NCBI GenBank assembly: GCA_036489395.1
Contig: DASXFW010000340.1
Span: 1 to 18,306, forward strand
DNA length: 18,306 nucleotides
Direction of reading: 5' to 3'
Origin: JASHVB01 sp036489395
GTDB lineage: Bacteria; Pseudomonadota; Alphaproteobacteria; Acetobacterales; Acetobacteraceae
The notes under the pieces are model-generated. The model searched no databases and had not been told where the DNA came from. It worked only from the letters and a program-made list of their open reading frames with translations. Shown here in pieces: positions 16,351-18,306 of this stretch. The position numbers and the translations under genes are program-made. The stretch's first letter is position 1. Each line of letters begins with the position of its first letter.

Positions 16351-18230
16351 TCCCGCTGTATATTTCCGGCTGCTTCGCGATGCTGCATCCTGGCCGGGGT
16401 GGCCGTGGCGCGGTGATTTGCGGACCGCTGTCCGATGAGGCGTTGAATTCATATCGTCCGTTGGCCTTCCTCGCGGAACGCCTGGCGGCCGAAGGAATGC
16501 CCACGCTGCGTCTGGCCTATTACGGCTCCGGCGATTCGGCGGGCGACGACGACGAACCAAACCGCTTCGACCAATGGCTCGGCAGCATCCGCGCCGGTGT
16601 GGCCTGGTTGCAGGAACACTGCGGCGTCGGCGCGGTCACGCTGATCGGCCATCGCGTCGGCGCATCGCTGGCTGCGCGTGCCGCAGGCGACATCGACGCG
16701 GTGGATTCGCTGGTGCTGCTCGCGCCCAGCGGCGGCCGGCAATTCCTGCACGAACTGACATTGGGTGCACGCATCGCCCAGCGCGTCTGGCAGACGAGTC
16801 ATCGAGTGGACGACGGCGCCTGGTTCGAGGCGCACGGCCTGCGCATCGACAAGGCAACGCGCAACGCGCTGAGCGCGCTGGACCTTCGCAAGCTGCCGGC
16901 AGCACCGGCGGCACATGCGCTGGTGCTGGAGCAAGCGGGCCGTTCCAGCGCAGCCCACGTGGTTGCGGCACTGCAAGCCAGCGGCACCGCGGTGACCTGT
17001 CCGGCCTGCGGCGAGGTCGCGCTACTGCAGCGCGACTCGTTCGAGGCGCAGGTGCCACACAACGCGTGGGACAGCGTGGCGCAATGGATGCGGTCATTGC
17101 CGGTGCCGCAAGTTGCAGGCGGCATTACGCCCATCGACGACGCAGTGCTGCACATTGGCCCGGCGCACGAGACACCGATCCGTTTCGGAACCGACACCAG
17201 TCTGTTTGGCATTCTAACCACGCCCGACCGGTCCAGCGGCGACGCACCGGCCGTGCTGCTGGTCAACACAAGCGCCAATCCGCGTTGGGGCAACGCGCGG
17301 GTGAGCGTCGATATCGCGCGCGCGCTGGCGTCCGAGGGTGTGCCTTCGCTGCGCATGGACGCAGCCGGCATGGGCGATGCCGCGTTGCCGAGCGGAGAGC
17401 TTGGCAAACCGTATTCCGCAGCCCTCACCGAGGATATCCGGCATGGCGTCGCGGTGCTGGCGCAACGGACCCAACGTCCTGTTGTGGTGCTCGGCGTATG
17501 TTCTGGCGCGTATCACGCGTTGCAGGCGGCCTGTCGCGATGACAGCGTTGCCGGATTGATCCTGGTGAACCTGCAGCGTTTCGCCTGGCGCGAAGGCGAC
17601 CCGTCCGACATCGTGCGCCGCAGCGCGCTGCGCCCGACGCAGTTCTATGTGCGGAATTTACTCAGCGCGCAGGCGTGGTACCGGTTGATCCGCGCCGATT
17701 TCGACGTGGCCAACCTCGCCCGCGTGTTCGCCGCGCGAATGATGCGCCGCGGCATCGCCGCACTGGATCCGTTGCTGGGTCATCTGCCGGGCGGCACCCG
17801 CGTGGGCCGCGTGCGTCGCACGATGCGGATGCTGAGCGACCGAGGCGTGCCCATTCTCTATGTGCTGGGCTGCAACGATCCCGGCGTGGAGGAGCTCGCC
17901 GAATATTTCGGCCGCGGCGGCTGGCGCTTGCAACAGCAGCCGAACGTCACCCTCAGCATCCTGCGCGATGCCGACCACACGCTCGGCGCCCGTTCCGTTC
18001 GCGCCGCGCTGATCGAGGAAATCCGCGTGTGGTGCAGCGATCGCTGGCAATTGCGCGCCGGCGCGGTCAGGCGTCCGGTGGTGGAACTGGCGGAGCACAT
18101 GCACCGTGACTGGAACCACCACACACCTGTCATTGCGAATTGGTCACCGGCCGTCGGCCGACCCGCCCTGGATGAAACTGGAGCCCCCTGTCGTTGCGAG
18201 GCCGCTTGGCCGAAGCAATCCGGTTCGTGA
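16347..18230 (+). CDS. Tandem double alpha/beta-hydrolase-fold protein
   Basis: A 627-residue protein of two alpha/beta-hydrolase halves, resembling hydrolases in exosortase-linked and acyl-ligase operons. Domain 1 (about 20-250) has GPLSDEALNSYRPLAFLAERLA and, at the nucleophile elbow, GHRVG (101-105): Arg103 replaces the usual Ser, so this half is probably not catalytic by the normal mechanism. A CPAC pair is at 218-221. Domain 2 (about 275-565) has the elbow GVCSG (383-387) with Cys385, and Asp511 and His544 in the expected places, a plausible Cys-His-Asp triad. ATG 16347 overlaps the monooxygenase stop (ATGA). The frame is open upstream to 15999 but that is an overlap artefact. The last about 35 residues are encoded by repeat-like DNA and lack domain character. 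It may release or transfer the carrier-bound product. Confidence 0.82.
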   Translation: MIPLYISGCFAMLHPGRGGRGAVICGPLSDEALNSYRPLAFLAERLAAEGMPTLRLAYYGSGDSAGDDDEPNRFDQWLGSIRAGVAWLQEHCGVGAVTLIGHRVGASLAARAAGDIDAVDSLVLLAPSGGRQFLHELTLGARIAQRVWQTSHRVDDGAWFEAHGLRIDKATRNALSALDLRKLPAAPAAHALVLEQAGRSSAAHVVAALQASGTAVTCPACGEVALLQRDSFEAQVPHNAWDSVAQWMRSLPVPQVAGGITPIDDAVLHIGPAHETPIRFGTDTSLFGILTTPDRSSGDAPAVLLVNTSANPRWGNARVSVDIARALASEGVPSLRMDAAGMGDAALPSGELGKPYSAALTEDIRHGVAVLAQRTQRPVVVLGVCSGAYHALQAACRDDSVAGLILVNLQRFAWREGDPSDIVRRSALRPTQFYVRNLLSAQAWYRLIRADFDVANLARVFAARMMRRGIAALDPLLGHLPGGTRVGRVRRTMRMLSDRGVPILYVLGCNDPGVEELAEYFGRGGWRLQQQPNVTLSILRDADHTLGARSVRAALIEEIRVWCSDRWQLRAGAVRRPVVELAEHMHRDWNHHTPVIANWSPAVGRPALDETGAPCRCEAAWPKQSGS

Positions 18231-18280
18231 CGAGCCGCTGGCAGCTCGTCACGAACGAGATTGCTTCCGCCAGGCGGCCT
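18199..18280. repeat. Imperfect 37-bp-arm inverted repeat at the end of the operon
   Basis: The left arm (18199-18235) and right arm (18244-18280) pair with about four mismatches around an 8-nt loop; the inner 13 bp (GTTCGTGACGAGC) are perfect. The stop codon of the hydrolase gene (18228-18230) lies in the left arm. A TTGCGAGG ... GAAGCAATC core links it to a REP-like palindrome type widespread in Rhodospirillales and other alphaproteobacteria (recognised from memory). A 13-bp direct repeat, CCTGTC(A/G)TTGCGA, occurs at 18126-18138 and 18187-18199. It may also help to end the operon transcript, although no T-run follows. Confidence 0.8.
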
Positions 18281-18306
18281 ACCAAGAAACAAGGTTCCCC
18301 CCTCCC

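Noticed and set aside
11998..16560. Long leftward frames opposite the carbamoyltransferase, adenylation and monooxygenase genes
   Set aside because: They oppose genes with full sets of catalytic motifs and show no domain of their own.

Overview
This 18.3 kb window is GC-rich and densely coded. It most likely comes from an alphaproteobacterium of the Rhodospirillales, probably Acetobacteraceae. The reasons are the gene order ubiG / lysC / ptsP / rodZ-like / ispG, the high G+C third positions, and small dispersed palindromes of the kind common in that family. The genus is not resolved. I saw no tRNA, rRNA or CRISPR array.

Layout. (1) Positions 1-8209 are a housekeeping block. ubiG (ubiquinone O-methyltransferase) reads leftward and ends at two tandem hairpins. 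Rightward come lysC (aspartate kinase), an overlapping nitronate monooxygenase/FabK-like flavoprotein, ptsP (nitrogen-type PTS enzyme I with a GAF domain), a RodZ-type membrane HTH protein and ispG (isoprenoid MEP pathway). A 41-bp-arm inverted repeat sits just before ptsP. (2) Positions 8246-8874 hold a RelE/HigB-type toxin and an XRE antitoxin that overlap by 4 bp. (3) Positions 8944-9035 hold a 37-bp-arm palindrome, beside which a leftward TIR-STAND NTPase gene ends (9049-11213). That gene carries a single-base frameshift inside the TIR domain. Its C-terminus does not continue into the usual repeats: after a transmembrane helix it reads like the extracytoplasmic sensor of a histidine kinase and then stops. 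(4) Positions 11494-18230 hold a rightward operon: O-carbamoyltransferase, stand-alone amino-acid-type adenylation enzyme, carrier protein, luciferase-like (LLM) flavin monooxygenase, and a double alpha/beta-hydrolase. The last four are overlapping or nearly so and are probably translationally coupled. (5) The right edge is another long palindrome, which contains the stop codon of the hydrolase gene.

How they work together. The housekeeping genes are functionally separate but form a conserved neighbourhood. The usual continuation after ispG (hisS) is absent, so an accessory segment appears to begin right after ispG. In the 3' operon, the adenylation enzyme should load an acid, probably an alpha-amino acid, onto the small carrier protein. 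The LLM monooxygenase could oxidise the tethered or released product, the carbamoyltransferase could add a carbamoyl group, and the hydrolase could release or transfer the product. I do not recognise this five-gene set as a described pathway; it is the best candidate here for an undescribed system. The product is unknown, and more genes may lie beyond the right edge.
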